DNA of 15,335 nt, taken from NCBI GenBank assembly GCA_027013265.1, contig JALUXQ010000076.1, positions 1 to 15,335 of the forward strand, written 5' to 3'. Positions 1 to 5,998 of this stretch are shown here, piece after piece. Every line of letters begins with the position of its first letter. The stretch's first letter is position 1. Under the pieces are notes generated by a model. That model did no database searches, was not told the DNA's origin, and worked only from the letters and a program-made list of their open reading frames with translations. Origin of the DNA: Campylobacteraceae bacterium (lineage in GTDB: Bacteria; Campylobacterota; Campylobacteria; Campylobacterales; Sulfurospirillaceae). Made by a program: the position numbers and the translations under genes.

Positions 1-254
1 CCAACGATATGTGGAGGCTTTCCATAGTTTGAATCAAAGCCTAGATTTACGCTAGGCTCCCTAAAATGTACTGGCATCAATTGAGCATGAGAGTCAGTCA
101 TATGTAAAAATCTTGCATTACCAAAATTTTGTATCTTATAATAATCCTCTACATTTTGCACATCAAAAAGCTTTTTATGTGACTTGGCATATAGAGATGA
201 TGCCCCTAATACGGACATCATATATATAAATTCTCTTCTGTTTAACGAACTCAT
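1..254 (-). CDS. soxB: SoxB, sulfate thiohydrolase (N-terminal 84 residues, cut by window edge)
   Basis: SoxB is the di-manganese thiohydrolase of the periplasmic Sox system. It releases sulfate from the SoxY-bound thiosulfonate by hydrolysis. Only the start of the gene is present. The minus-strand ATG at 254-252 reads MSSLNRREFIYMMSVLGASS, a twin-arginine-like signal (Arg6-Arg7) followed by a hydrophobic stretch. From about residue 48 it reads RFLHMTDSHAQLMPVHFREP. This matches the conserved SoxB beginning and carries the Asp54-x-His56 metal-binding pair of the 5'-nucleotidase/metallophosphatase fold. The rest lies beyond base 1. It is the last visible gene of the sox operon, 12 nt after the small lipoprotein gene. 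The ribosome binding site (GAGCAGGT) is modest. Identity is firm despite truncation, because the HMTDxHAQ plus FREPSVNLG pattern is specific to SoxB. Confidence 0.93.
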   Translation of the reverse strand, partial: MSSLNRREFIYMMSVLGASSLYAKSHKKLFDVQNVEDYYKIQNFGNARFLHMTDSHAQLMPVHFREPSVNLGFDSNYGKPPHIV

Positions 255-266
255 AAAAAACCTGCT

Positions 267-551
267 CTATTTAGGCATGGCTGAACGCCAAGTTTTATCA
301 TACTCTTTAGATTGCTCCATAGCTGTATCTGCTTCGTATGCAGCTTTATTTGCATAAGCTATAGCCTCTTTTGCAGCTTTCTTTGCCTTTGCTACAAGAG
401 ATTTTGTATGTTGCCAAGCAACACCTTGTTTGTGAGCTTCATTATATTTCTTTTGTGCACTCTGTATCGCTCCATTTACACTTGGACCTGTACCAGCACA
501 ACCAGTAAGAAATGCAACCGTAATAGTACTAATTAAAATTAATTTTTTCAT
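267..551 (-). CDS. soxK: SoxK-like SoxAX-binding lipoprotein (94 aa)
   Basis: This small exported lipoprotein is encoded between soxA and soxB. The N-terminus MKKLILISTITVAFLTGCAG is a lipoprotein signal with lipobox LTGC, and the modified residue would be Cys18. The mature part is Ala/Lys-rich and predicted helical. It has a conserved-looking Trp46 (VAWQHTK) followed by heptad-like AKAKKAAKEAIAYANKA, and a second Trp near the C-terminus. Size, this helical pattern and the slot between soxA and soxB all fit SoxK (SAXB). SoxK is the small subunit that binds SoxAX and stimulates it in green sulfur bacteria and Thiomicrospira-type organisms, where the order soxXYZAKB is known. The assignment rests on pattern and context rather than on a catalytic motif, so it could be another coiled-coil Sox accessory lipoprotein. 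Separated from soxA by 9 nt; AAGGA precedes the ATG. Confidence 0.68.
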   Translation of the reverse strand: MKKLILISTITVAFLTGCAGTGPSVNGAIQSAQKKYNEAHKQGVAWQHTKSLVAKAKKAAKEAIAYANKAAYEADTAMEQSKEYDKTWRSAMPK

Positions 552-560
552 GTTTTATCC

Positions 561-1475
561 TTATTTTCTTGTATCTGGGCCATAAAGTTTCATACCATTT
601 GACATATAAGTCAAGAAATATGAAAGGTCTCTTAGAGTTTTGCTCTGAAGTTTTGGTTTTTCAGCACCTGTTCCTTTGACACAACCAGCAAGTCTAGCCT
701 GAAGTGTTAAAAGTGTACCATTTCCCTTTACTCTATATACTGGCATTTCAGTTGTTTGACCAAGAGCTGGACTTAGAGATTCTGCACGAAGTCTTTTACC
801 TGCACTTTTAACATGACACTCATTACAGCTAAGAGACAAGTAACCTCTTTGTTTATAGAACTCTTTTTTTCCATGTTCATAAGCCTTTGCAGCTGCCATA
901 CTTGGAATTGTAACATGTATCTTTTTACCTCTTGATTTAAACGCCATATATGCTATAACTTTAGCAATTTTACCTTTGCCATACTTGTAAGGCTTCTCTC
1001 CGTTTTTAACTCTACATGCGTTAACTGCTTGACCAATAGTAACAACTTCATTTGTTTTTGTGTCAAAATAAGGATAATCATTTCTTACCCCTGGACCCTT
1101 TGGAAAACAGCTAGAGTAAGTCTTGCCATTTGCAAATGGTTTATTCCACAATGCCTCTCCGTCATCAACTTCTAAGGAGTACGCTGGAAATTCATTTAAC
1201 TCTGCAAACTGCTCTCTACTTGGCTTATACCATGCAAGAGAACCGTCTTGAAAATCTTGAAAACTTAAAGGGTATCTATAATCCTTTTTAATTTCAGCTA
1301 CACTCACATATGGAAAATACTGCGCATGATTTTTAACTGGATCTTGAAATTTTTTCAAGAAATAGTTAACGAACGCTTTTCTATCTTTTTCTGCTTGAGC
1401 ATTAAAATTCGCTGCAAACACGATACTGCCACTTATCATGGATATGATGGCAATTTTAATCAATCTTTTTAACAT
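561..1475 (-). CDS. soxA: SoxA, c-type cytochrome subunit of SoxAX L-cysteine S-thiosulfotransferase
   Basis: SoxA forms the SoxAX enzyme with SoxX, coupling thiosulfate oxidatively to the SoxY cysteine in the periplasm. The 304-residue product starts MLKRLIKIAIISMISGSIVF, a Sec signal. I chose the ATG at 1475 because AAGGAG lies 6 nt upstream. A TTG eight codons earlier would put that ribosome binding site inside the gene. Only one heme motif is present, CNECH at 217-221. The N-terminal domain has lost its heme and keeps two lone cysteines, Cys123 (SSCFPKGPGVRN) and Cys154 (NACRVKNGEKP), which probably form a disulfide. Cys265 (RLAGCVKGTGAE) is the likely heme ligand and active-site cysteine that is persulfidated in studied SoxA. 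It is thus a mono-heme type SoxA. The RNDYPYFD and NGEKP segments are typical of the family. Confidence 0.95.
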   Translation of the reverse strand: MLKRLIKIAIISMISGSIVFAANFNAQAEKDRKAFVNYFLKKFQDPVKNHAQYFPYVSVAEIKKDYRYPLSFQDFQDGSLAWYKPSREQFAELNEFPAYSLEVDDGEALWNKPFANGKTYSSCFPKGPGVRNDYPYFDTKTNEVVTIGQAVNACRVKNGEKPYKYGKGKIAKVIAYMAFKSRGKKIHVTIPSMAAAKAYEHGKKEFYKQRGYLSLSCNECHVKSAGKRLRAESLSPALGQTTEMPVYRVKGNGTLLTLQARLAGCVKGTGAEKPKLQSKTLRDLSYFLTYMSNGMKLYGPDTRK

Positions 1476-1510
1476 GTTAATCTCCTTTTTTGTTAACAAA
1501 GTCTAAATAT

Positions 1511-1807
1511 CTACTTTAATTTTATATCTTTTTTTTCACTAGCACCTGTATTGTCTTGCCACCAAACTTTGATCACATCACCCTTTTTTGCACCTTTAAA
1601 TGCAAACTTTATGTATGGGTTCTTTGATACTGCTGAAGTTGGGTACATATCATATACCACTCTTCCTCCATGCTTTACAGTTAGATGATTAATGAATTTT
1701 GGCTCACCTTTTCCACCACCTAATTTACCAGATGACATTGGATGTCTTACAAGTAGTTTTACTGTTGCTACATCATGTTTAACTTTTGCTATTGCTTTTA
1801 TTCCCAT
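1511..1807 (-). CDS. soxZ: SoxZ, partner of the SoxY sulfur carrier
   Basis: SoxZ is the small immunoglobulin-like subunit that pairs with SoxY to form the SoxYZ substrate carrier. The 98-residue protein begins MGIKAIAKVKHDVATVKLLV and shows the family pattern: RHPMSSG at about residues 21-27, then a GEPKFINHLTVKHGGR strand region, and an ending FAFKGAKKGDVIKVWWQDN. There is no signal peptide, which is normal: SoxZ is thought to be exported as a complex with Tat-targeted SoxY. GGAGAAAT precedes the ATG. It sits between soxY (82 nt gap) and soxA (35 nt gap). Length matches the usual size of about 100 residues. Confidence 0.95.
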   Translation of the reverse strand: MGIKAIAKVKHDVATVKLLVRHPMSSGKLGGGKGEPKFINHLTVKHGGRVVYDMYPTSAVSKNPYIKFAFKGAKKGDVIKVWWQDNTGASEKKDIKLK

Positions 1808-1889
1808 TTTATTTCTCCTGTTTAATTCATTTTATTTTTTTTATATATTGCTTAAGTTTAGACTGGTGTCCATAACTTAAATGCTGGCA

Positions 1890-2348
1890 TCAACCACCAC
1901 AACCACCAACTGTAACTTTTACTTGTTTAACTGCTTCATGAAGCTTTCCATTTGCATCTTCAACTATCAATCTAACATTTCCAGTTTTTCTCATTTTTAT
2001 TCTAGTTGAAAACTTTGGAATAGTACCTTCTGTTAGCTCCCAAGAAGCTGCCAATGGGCGAGGGTTGTTGTCTATGATTATTGTCATGTTTTTTGCATTG
2101 CTTAGACTTGTTGAAACTGTAACAGGAACGGCTGCACCATTTTCTGCGATATCAGGTAGTTTTAGCACTGCCTTATCATCTTTTACCACATTTGTTGTAC
2201 CATAAGCTCCTTGAAGTGCTGCATCGGCACTAGTTGCATCATACGCCTTTGGATGATCTGATAATATACTTGCGCTTCCTAGAGTTTGTAGTGTCGCTAC
2301 TGCTGCCACTGATGTAAAACCAAGTCCTAAAAATTTTCTTCTTTTCAT
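1890..2348 (-). CDS. soxY: SoxY, sulfur substrate carrier with C-terminal GGCGG arm
   Basis: SoxY carries Sox intermediates covalently on a cysteine at the end of a flexible arm. The 152-residue product starts MKRRKFLGLGFTSVAAVATL, a twin-arginine signal (RRKFLGLG) that would also carry SoxZ across the membrane. The C-terminus VKVTVGGCGG has the invariant carrier Cys150 two residues from the end. Between them lies a beta-rich domain containing ENGAAVPVTVS and IIDNNPRPLAASWEL, both typical of SoxY. The ATG follows GGAGAATAAAAC and is 12 nt from the soxX stop. It is the only SoxY in the window. Genomes of this group often have a second soxYZ pair near soxCD, but here soxCD sits directly upstream of this set. 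Confidence 0.96.
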   Translation of the reverse strand: MKRRKFLGLGFTSVAAVATLQTLGSASILSDHPKAYDATSADAALQGAYGTTNVVKDDKAVLKLPDIAENGAAVPVTVSTSLSNAKNMTIIIDNNPRPLAASWELTEGTIPKFSTRIKMRKTGNVRLIVEDANGKLHEAVKQVKVTVGGCGG

Positions 2349-2360
2349 GTTTTATTCTCC

Positions 2361-2729
2361 TTATTTTGCTTTTGCTGTTGCTTGTAGATATGCTACTAGT
2401 GCATCTATTTGATGTTTGCTAATCTTATGACTTCTGCCCTGTGGTGGCATAACTGTGTTTGGATTTGTCTTGTTTGGATCCCATATCTTGTTGAAGATAT
2501 ACTCTTTTGGATATGTATCCATGTTTGAAAGTTTTGGACCAATATTACCAGCTTGTGGTATATTTGGATCATTTTGCACCGTATGGCATGCCAAACAGTT
2601 ACCAAGTTTTTTAGTAACAAATACTTTTCTTCCCTCTTTTACAAGAGCGTCATTACTAGCAGCATTCACTGCACTAAAGCCGAGCATACTAACTAAAGTT
2701 GCGGCCAATAATCTATTTACAATTATCAT
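2361..2729 (-). CDS. soxX: SoxX, mono-heme c-type cytochrome subunit of SoxAX
   Basis: SoxX is the electron-accepting heme subunit of SoxAX. From the ATG at 2729 the protein is 122 residues and begins MIIVNRLLAATLVSMLGFSA, a Sec signal ending near VNA. The heme site is CLACH at 45-49. The distal Met94 lies in NTVMPPQGR, preceded by GNIGPKL and IWDPNKTNP, all diagnostic of SoxX. An ATG ten codons upstream overlaps the soxD stop (ATGA), but it lacks a ribosome binding site and would add a charged lead. The chosen ATG has AAGGAG 6 nt upstream. It belongs with soxA, although soxY and soxZ lie between them. Confidence 0.93.
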   Translation of the reverse strand: MIIVNRLLAATLVSMLGFSAVNAASNDALVKEGRKVFVTKKLGNCLACHTVQNDPNIPQAGNIGPKLSNMDTYPKEYIFNKIWDPNKTNPNTVMPPQGRSHKISKHQIDALVAYLQATAKAK

Positions 2730-2755
2730 TTTTTCTCCTTTTTTGTTGAATTGTT

Positions 2756-3868
2756 TCATTTACTCTTCTCCATCATGTATTTAACCGTGCTCTTAACATC
2801 TTCATCTTTTAGTTTCATGTCTCCGCCTTTTGGTGGCATTGCTTCAAAACCTTTGATTGCATGCTTAAACACATCCTTTAAACTCTCCTTTCGCACATGT
2901 GCCCAATCAGCCTTGTTTCCAAGTTTTGGAGCTCCGGCTATACCAGAGTCGTGGCACCCTGCACATGTATTTTTATATATAGTTTCGCCTACGCTATCTT
3001 TTGAGGCTTTTTTACTATTATCTTTAAATGAGTATCTTCCTTCGCCAAATGGTGGAGATACCACTGTCGCATCTGTTTTTATATGCATAACAGTCATCTT
3101 GGAGCTATCTATACAGTTTTTCATACATCTTGTGTTGTGGGTATCTGGTTTTCTTAGATTGTTATATTCAAAACCTTTTTCATTTGGTAGATGAACAGCT
3201 TTTATAAACTTTCTGTCTATTATAGTGCTGTCCTCTATATCCTTTCCATTTACCTTGATCCCATTTAGCTGGAGTATGTAGCCAAGTATACCATAAACTT
3301 CACTGTTGCTAAGTGATCTTGGAGCTGAAAGAGGCATGGCTGTATGTATATACCAGTAAAATGGTGTGATATATGGTGCATAACTCCCTAGAGTTTTCAA
3401 CGGTCCTGGATCACCGCCTGTTTTTGGGTGAAGTTTCAAAGTGCCAATTCCACCAGATAACACTGGAAATCTATCAACTCCTTCACCAAAATCTCCATGG
3501 CAACTAGCACATTTAGCTGCATATACTTGAGCACCTTTTTCTACGCTCATTTTTCCACTTGGCAAACCTTTTCCATCTGGTCTAACATCAGTATTCCAAG
3601 CTTTCAAAACTGCCTTAGAGGCTCTCTTTCCAAAATGGTGATTTTTGCCACTAAATGGCGATCTATATATCTCGTCAACCAAAACATGCTGTTTTTGAAT
3701 TATGGCTCCATCAATATTAATCTTCTTACCTTGTTTACTTGTAGTGATACTAGGGTATGGATACTTATCAGGATTGGCTGGAGTATAACTTAGCTTTTGA
3801 GCATTCAAACTGACAGCAAAAGCAAGCGAACTGACTAGCAGTATAGTATTACGCGTAAATGTGTACAT
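2756..3868 (-). CDS. soxD: SoxD, di-heme c-type cytochrome subunit of sulfane dehydrogenase SoxCD
   Basis: SoxD is the electron-accepting subunit of SoxCD, which removes six electrons from SoxY-bound sulfane sulfur. The 370-residue protein has a Sec signal (cleavage likely after residue 23, SLNA) and two heme sites, CASCH at 120-124 and CAGCH at 302-306. A candidate distal Met178 lies in TAMPLSAP for the first heme domain. The second domain has Met344 in EAMPPKGG. An extra cysteine pair, Cys248 and Cys252 (RCMKNC), lies in the linker and may form a disulfide. The length fits di-heme SoxD. The start overlaps the end of soxC by 20 bp, with GGGGAGGT 6 nt upstream, so the two subunits are probably translationally coupled. 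Confidence 0.93.
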   Translation of the reverse strand: MYTFTRNTILLVSSLAFAVSLNAQKLSYTPANPDKYPYPSITTSKQGKKINIDGAIIQKQHVLVDEIYRSPFSGKNHHFGKRASKAVLKAWNTDVRPDGKGLPSGKMSVEKGAQVYAAKCASCHGDFGEGVDRFPVLSGGIGTLKLHPKTGGDPGPLKTLGSYAPYITPFYWYIHTAMPLSAPRSLSNSEVYGILGYILQLNGIKVNGKDIEDSTIIDRKFIKAVHLPNEKGFEYNNLRKPDTHNTRCMKNCIDSSKMTVMHIKTDATVVSPPFGEGRYSFKDNSKKASKDSVGETIYKNTCAGCHDSGIAGAPKLGNKADWAHVRKESLKDVFKHAIKGFEAMPPKGGDMKLKDEDVKSTVKYMMEKSK

Positions 3869-5219
3869 TGTTTACCTCCCCATTGCTTTTAACTTCCCAA
3901 GTCTGTATAGCATTTCTATGATAAACTGACTCTTTTCCTCTTGCTTTTACTAACTGTTTTGCTGTTGGCTGTGTATATCCTGTATCATCTGTTGCTCTAC
4001 TTTGAAGCATCATAGGCTTTCCATCCCAGTTAACTTCTATAGCAAATCTAGTAACAGCTTTTGGAAGAACTATACTAGTAAACTTAGCCTCTTTCCAATT
4101 TTTACCACCATCGGTTGAAACATCAACATGAGTGATAGTCCCTTTTCCTGACCAGGCAATCCCTTCTACTATGATAGGTCCTTTTTTAACACCTTTCCAG
4201 CTTCGTTCAGGACATGGCGAAGTTATAACAGAATTTGCTTCAAATGACCAATTGTACATCTTTGCATGTCCATCACTCTGAAGCATTGTATATTTCGTAC
4301 TCTCTTCCCTAACCATCCATGACTTTGTATCAAATTTTAATCTTTTTAGCCATTTTATCTGAATTGCACCTTCCCAACCAGGCAGAAATAGTCTTACAGG
4401 ATAACCCTGTTCAGGTCTAAGAGCTTCACCATTCATGGCATACACGAGCATCGCATCATCTAAAACTTTCTCTATCGGCACACTTCTTCCAACACCAGCT
4501 GGATCAGAGCCTTCAGGGAACATCCACTTAGCTTCTGGTTTTAGTCCTATATCTTCGAGTATAACTTTTAGAGGAACTCCTGTCCACTCTGAGCAAGCAA
4601 CCATGCCGTGGGTAACCTGAAGTGAATTAAGACCAGGTCCTCTCCACTCCATGCCATTATTTGCTGCACACTCAAATGCGTGAATCACACTAACACTTGG
4701 ATATCTCTTTAAATCTTCTAGCGTAAGAACAACTTCTCTATCGACTAGACCATGTATTAGAAGTCTCCACTCTAGTGGATTTATATCTACAACTCCACCA
4801 TGACATCTTGTAAAATGTAGTCCATTTGGAACTATGATTCCCTTCAAATCTTGCCAAGGCGTAAAACTAACAGCAGCTTTTTGGTCAGCAGTAAGCCATG
4901 GAACAAATCTTCTTACGACATTCGCTTCATATTTTGATGGAAATCCATAAGGGTCTGAGTTGTTATCTCTTCCCCATTTAAGTCCCCACTCTGGATTATT
5001 TGGTGGTAAATTTTCAGGATTTACATGTGGTTGTGCCTGAAGTTTTGTTGCTCCAACTCCTCCTAGTGCAGCCGCGGCTGTCACAGAAAAAAGAAATCCT
5101 TTTCGCAAAAAATCTCTTCTATTTTTTTCAGGAGTTTTTTCTATCTCTTTTGCTACTTCTGCCACTGATCCAGAAGTAGAGAGATTAGAAATGTCTATAT
5201 CTAATTCCATTTTCTTCAA
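3849..5219 (-). CDS. soxC: SoxC, molybdopterin subunit of sulfane dehydrogenase SoxCD
   Basis: SoxC is the sulfite-oxidase-family molybdenum subunit of SoxCD. It acts on SoxY-bound sulfane sulfur in the periplasm. From the preferred TTG start it has 456 residues. A hydrophilic lead of about 33 residues precedes a twin-arginine signal, RRDFLRKGFLFSVTAAAALG at about 34-53. The molybdenum-ligand Cys is at about 184 in HAFECAANNGMEWRGPGL. PGWEGAIQIKWLKRL follows, then a C-terminal dimerisation domain with VDVSTDGGKNWKEA and QSRATDDTGYTQP. The start is uncertain. AAGGAG at 5231-5226 is 6 nt from the TTG at 5219 but 15 nt from the ATG at 5210. The ATG at 5249 lies upstream of that site, inside a repeat arm. 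soxC is the first gene of the operon. Confidence 0.93.
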   Translation of the reverse strand: MKKMELDIDISNLSTSGSVAEVAKEIEKTPEKNRRDFLRKGFLFSVTAAAALGGVGATKLQAQPHVNPENLPPNNPEWGLKWGRDNNSDPYGFPSKYEANVVRRFVPWLTADQKAAVSFTPWQDLKGIIVPNGLHFTRCHGGVVDINPLEWRLLIHGLVDREVVLTLEDLKRYPSVSVIHAFECAANNGMEWRGPGLNSLQVTHGMVACSEWTGVPLKVILEDIGLKPEAKWMFPEGSDPAGVGRSVPIEKVLDDAMLVYAMNGEALRPEQGYPVRLFLPGWEGAIQIKWLKRLKFDTKSWMVREESTKYTMLQSDGHAKMYNWSFEANSVITSPCPERSWKGVKKGPIIVEGIAWSGKGTITHVDVSTDGGKNWKEAKFTSIVLPKAVTRFAIEVNWDGKPMMLQSRATDDTGYTQPTAKQLVKARGKESVYHRNAIQTWEVKSNGEVNNVHIYA

Positions 5220-5225
5220 ATTCTT

Positions 5226-5231
5226 CTCCTT
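5226..5231 (-). promoter_or_regulatory. Ribosome binding site that decides the soxC start
   Basis: AAGGAG on the minus strand. It is 6 nt upstream of TTG 5219 and 15 nt upstream of ATG 5210, and lies inside the longest possible reading frame, which begins at ATG 5249. The spacing favours TTG. The left arm of the inverted repeat starts only 12 bp further upstream, so this site sits right at the edge of the repeat element. Confidence 0.6.
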
Positions 5232-5242
5232 TTTTCTTGATT

Positions 5243-5442
5243 TTTGCATATTTATCTAGTAGACTTGTTGCAGTATAAGGATACACCATAAACTTTACAC
5301 ATCTGTTCATAATCAAGGCAACACGACGCAGGACTAGCCAAAGCTAATTCAAGGAGTGTTAACGAAGAGTATGGACATATGTGTAAAGCCCAAAGGGTAG
5401 ACTTATACTGTAACAAGTCTAGTGAATAGATAAATATGCAAA
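5243..5442. repeat. Long imperfect inverted repeat (MITE-like element) directly upstream of soxC
   Basis: The arm at 5243-5310 is the reverse complement of 5371-5442 at about 56 of 68 aligned positions, with a 4-nt insertion (TGAA on the plus strand) in the right arm. The best blocks are TTTGCATATTTATCTA (16 identical), AGACTTGTTRCAGTATAAG (one mismatch) and CTTTACACAT. The roughly 60-nt centre holds smaller nested inverted repeats: AACAC/GTGTT and TAGC-CAAA-GCTA (5335-5346). There is no transposase or convincing open frame inside. This fits a non-autonomous transposable element (MITE) or a large RNA-forming repeat. I could not identify a clear target-site duplication. Transcribed toward soxC, it would form a very long hairpin in the leader. 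Confidence 0.75.
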
Positions 5443-5703
5443 TACTTTAAAACTTCAACATTTTGTCATTTTAAAACTTAATACAAGATTATGATAAAAA
5501 ATATTTTACAATGAAGAATTTCCTGTATAAATTGTTGCAAATACCTTGTACATAGGCAACAGCATATATTTATAACGCAAAAATCATTCTGTTTATTTTT
5601 TGTTTATAAAAGCAAAACTGTTACGAAAAGTATCAAATAAAAAGGTTACCTTTTGTAGATTTATTAAGAAATAGTTAGTTGTATAAATAATAACACTGCA
5701 CTA
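5443..5703. other. Gene-free AT-rich spacer between repeat copies
   Basis: No reading frame with coding character, ribosome binding site or RNA gene is visible here. The sox promoter should lie here or in the repeat, but no convincing pair of -35 and -10 boxes stands out on the minus strand. CATAAT near 5490 is the best single -10-like word, and it lacks a good -35. The only crisp structure is the 7-1-7 palindrome at 5640-5654. Confidence 0.5.
5640..5654. promoter_or_regulatory. Perfect 7-1-7 palindrome, possible operator
   Basis: AAAAGGT-T-ACCTTTT is a perfect inverted repeat with a one-base centre, in the gene-free region upstream of the sox operon. Its size suits a homodimeric DNA-binding protein, but no regulator gene is adjacent and the match could be chance in AT-rich DNA. 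Confidence 0.3.
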
Positions 5704-5792
5704 TAGCTTTGGCTATGACTCAAAAAAAGTTTTGCACAATCTCACCCTTTTAAAGTCTATTTATGGCGTATCCTTATACTGCAACAAGTCTA
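5704..5792. repeat. Degraded, inverted half-copy of the soxC-upstream repeat
   Basis: Bases 5760-5792 are the reverse complement of 5260-5292 at 32 of 33 positions. Further in, TAGCTTTGGCTA (5704-5715) is the exact reverse complement of the central 5335-5346 palindrome. The distance between the two landmarks is nearly the same in both copies (67 and 69 nt), while the sequence between has decayed. This is therefore a second, half-length copy running from the element centre to its end. Alternatively, 5260-5292 and 5760-5792 are the terminal inverted repeats of one element of about 533 bp. Confidence 0.7.
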
Positions 5793-5885
5793 ATAGAGTT
5801 AAAAAACAAATACTATTACTCCACCAAGTAACTAACTCAACTTTTGAGAGAGCAAGAAGTGGTGAGATATAAGCTAAGATTAAGA

Positions 5886-5961
5886 TGGTGGAGTGTAGCG
5901 GGATCGAACCGCTGACCCCGACGCTGCCAGCGTCGTGCTCTCCCAGCTGAGCTAACACCCC
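5886..5961 (-). tRNA. tRNA-Ala, anticodon GGC
   Basis: The minus strand folds as a complete 76-nt tRNA including an encoded CCA. The acceptor stem is GGGGTGT pairing with ACACTCC, with a G3-U70 wobble, the classic alanine identity element. The D-arm is TAGCTCAGCTGGGAGAGCA. The anticodon stem is CGACG/CGTCG around the loop CTGGCAG, giving anticodon GGC. The T-arm contains GGTTCGATCCC. The discriminator is A. It lies 37 bp downstream of the dnaG stop on the same strand. Its 3' end faces the repeat-bearing spacer before the sox operon. Confidence 0.97.
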
Positions 5962-5998
5962 ATAAAGTCATATTTTAGCGGTAATTATAGCATAATTT

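Noticed and set aside
1476..1499. Upstream TTG start for SoxA adding eight residues
   Set aside because: The AAGGAG lies after that TTG and 6 nt before the ATG at 1475, and the added residues would precede a normal signal peptide.
2730..2759. Upstream ATG for SoxX overlapping the soxD stop
   Set aside because: It has no good ribosome binding site; the AAGGAG is inside this stretch and correctly spaced for ATG 2729, which starts a normal signal peptide.
2405..2784. Frames on both strands overlapping soxX, such as the 109-residue plus-strand frame
   Set aside because: They are shadows of a clear cytochrome gene, with no motif or ribosome binding site.
5220..5249. ATG 5249 as the SoxC start
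   Set aside because: It lies within the inverted repeat arm, upstream of the only ribosome binding site, and has none of its own.
5818..5826. ACTCCACCA, an inverted 9-bp copy of the tRNA-Ala 3' end, as an attachment site
   Set aside because: Only 9 bp and in inverted orientation, while integration would give a longer direct repeat. A similar CACTCCACCA also occurs near 13976 by chance.
5761..5958. 65-residue open frame on the minus strand
   Set aside because: It overlaps the tRNA-Ala gene and the terminal repeat; the residues are a translation of tRNA sequence, with no ribosome binding site.
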